Shown here: positions 62,819-64,000 of the stretch, piece after piece
Numbering within the stretch: position 1 is the stretch's first letter
How the letters are laid out: each line of letters begins with the position of its first letter
NCBI RefSeq assembly: GCF_016937615.1
Contig: NZ_JAFHKI010000115.1
Coordinates: 19,934-83,933, forward strand
DNA length: 64,000 bases
Reading direction: 5' to 3'
From: Pseudomonas lactucae
GTDB lineage: Bacteria; Pseudomonadota; Gammaproteobacteria; Pseudomonadales; Pseudomonadaceae
The notes under the pieces: generated by a model
The model's input: the letters and a program-made list of their open reading frames with translations, nothing else
What the model was told of the DNA's origin: nothing
The model's database searches: none
Position numbers and translations under genes: made by a program

Positions 62819-63970
62819 ATGTCCGCGCACAAGACAGCATTGCTCAGCGCCTTGACCACCGCGCTGCTGGCCAGCGTCAGTATTCAGGCCGCCGAACCGC
62901 TCAAGGCGGTTGGCGCCGGTGAAGGCCAGTTGGATATCGTCGCCTGGCCCGGTTATATCGAACGCGGCGAAAGCGACAAGGCCTACGATTGGGTCACCGG
63001 CTTCGAGAAGGAAACCGGCTGCAAGGTCAATGTGAAAACCGCCGCGACCTCGGACGAAATGGTCAGCCTGATGGCCAAGGGCGGTTACGACCTGGTCACC
63101 GCGTCGGGCGATGCTTCGCTGCGCTTGATCGCCGGCAAACGGGTGCAACCGATCAACACCGCATTGATCGCCAATTGGAAAAACATCGACCCGCGCCTCA
63201 AGGATGCGCCGTGGTACGTGGTCGGCCAGCAAACCTACGGCACCCCGTACCAGTGGGGCCCGAACGTGTTGATGTACAACACCAACGTGTTCAAGACCGC
63301 GCCCACCAGTTGGGATGTACTGTTCAAGGCGCAGAACCTGCCGGACGGCAAGCCGAACAAAGGTCGCGTGCAGGCCTACGACGGCCCGATCTACATGGCC
63401 GATGCGGCGCTGTACCTCAAGAGCACCCAACCGGAGCTGGGTATCCAGAGCCCGTATGAGCTGACCGAAACCCAATACAAGGCGGTGCTCGACCTGTTGC
63501 GCGCCCAGCAACCGCTGATCCACCGCTACTGGCACGACACCACCGTACAAATGAGTGATTTCAAGAACGAAGGCGTGGTGGCCTCCAGCGCTTGGCCGTA
63601 CCAGGTCAACGGCCTGCAAAACGAGAAACAGCCGATTGCGTCGACCATCCCGAAAGAAGGCGCCACCGGCTGGGCCGACACCACCATGTTGCACAGTGAA
63701 GCCAAGCACCCCAACTGCGCCTACAAGTGGATGGACTGGTCGCTGCAACCCAAGGTCCAGGGCGATGTGGCCGCCTGGTTCGGCTCGCTGCCGGCGGTGC
63801 CTGCGGCGTGTAAAGCGAGCGAACTGCTCGGCGCCGAAGGCTGCAAGACCAACGGCTTCGACCAGTTCGACAAGATCGCCTTCTGGAAAACCCCGCAAGC
63901 CGAAGGCGGCAAGTTCGTGCCGTACAGCCGCTGGACCCAGGATTACATTGCGATCATGGGCGGGCGCTAA
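62819..63970 (+). CDS. ABC-transporter periplasmic binding protein, polyamine type (YdcS-like)
   Basis: 383-aa exported protein with signal peptide (LLSALTTALLASVSIQA, cleavage about residue 24). The SBP fold of the spermidine/putrescine group shows LDIVAWPGYIERGES, FEKETGCKVNVKTAATSDEMVSLMAKGGYDLVTASGD, TPYQWGPNVLMYNT and WMDWSLQPKVQGDVAAWFGS. In E. coli ydcS heads ydcSTUVW, where ydcW is the aldehyde dehydrogenase, so the permease genes probably lie just past the window. Confidence 0.9.
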   Translation: MSAHKTALLSALTTALLASVSIQAAEPLKAVGAGEGQLDIVAWPGYIERGESDKAYDWVTGFEKETGCKVNVKTAATSDEMVSLMAKGGYDLVTASGDASLRLIAGKRVQPINTALIANWKNIDPRLKDAPWYVVGQQTYGTPYQWGPNVLMYNTNVFKTAPTSWDVLFKAQNLPDGKPNKGRVQAYDGPIYMADAALYLKSTQPELGIQSPYELTETQYKAVLDLLRAQQPLIHRYWHDTTVQMSDFKNEGVVASSAWPYQVNGLQNEKQPIASTIPKEGATGWADTTMLHSEAKHPNCAYKWMDWSLQPKVQGDVAAWFGSLPAVPAACKASELLGAEGCKTNGFDQFDKIAFWKTPQAEGGKFVPYSRWTQDYIAIMGGR

Positions 63971-64000
63971 AGACGTGCAGACGGCATAGATCTCCTGTGG

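Noticed and set aside
1..64000. tRNA, rRNA, prophage integrase or transposase genes
   Set aside because: None could be recognised; the toxin islands carry no integrase, so they are not called mobile elements.

Overview
The window is a gene-dense, GC-rich chromosomal segment of a fluorescent pseudomonad, most likely the Pseudomonas fluorescens group. The evidence is gene order and protein similarity: map-glnD-dapC-dapD, dapE next to an ndvB-type glucosyltransferase, the rsmJ-tsaB-adk-ppc-lptF-lysS-prfB stretch, the complete wsp chemosensory operon, and a P. fluorescens-type REP doublet. No rRNA, tRNA or CRISPR array was seen.

Layout. 0-16 kb: end of map, glnD (PII uridylylation), the lysine/diaminopimelate genes dapC, dapD and dapE, a CPA1 antiporter, an ArsC-like reductase, the csdA-csdE-tcdA sulfur/tRNA-modification group, ndvB and rlmA. 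16-26 kb: plsB, envelope lipoproteins, a small Cys/Pro octad-repeat protein of unknown role, and an RND efflux pair divergent from its probable TetR repressor. 25.5-43.4 kb: mostly housekeeping genes (rsmJ, tsaB, adk, ppc, lysS, and prfB with its programmed +1 frameshift), plus lipoproteins including an LptF-like OmpA protein and a Gly-rich, Cys-free harpin-like small protein. 43.4-47.6 kb: an AT-richer island with an S-type pyocin-like HNH DNase bacteriocin, three colicin-E-type immunity genes, remnants of at least two lost bacteriocins, and a duplicated 3' end of wspR. 47.7-56.1 kb: wspABCDEFR, which controls c-di-GMP; wspF is frameshifted as read. 56.3-59.3 kb: a second toxin-type island, with a PAAR-domain protein, a membrane-anchored putative immunity protein, and a partial duplication of both. 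59.3-64 kb: a TerB/DUF533 protein, a LysR regulator, an aminobutyraldehyde-type dehydrogenase and a polyamine-type binding protein.

Themes. First, the wsp operon has a toxin/immunity island on each side, and each island contains toxin C-terminal scraps sitting directly upstream of extra immunity genes. Second, ndvB, ppc and wspF each lose frame at short C/G runs, always explained by missing single C/G bases. This favours base-calling error over real mutation, although a genuine wspF lesion would have a strong phenotype. Third, a dispersed repeat built on agctacaagct/agctgcaag sits at several gene ends and supplies the C-terminal codons of at least one protein.
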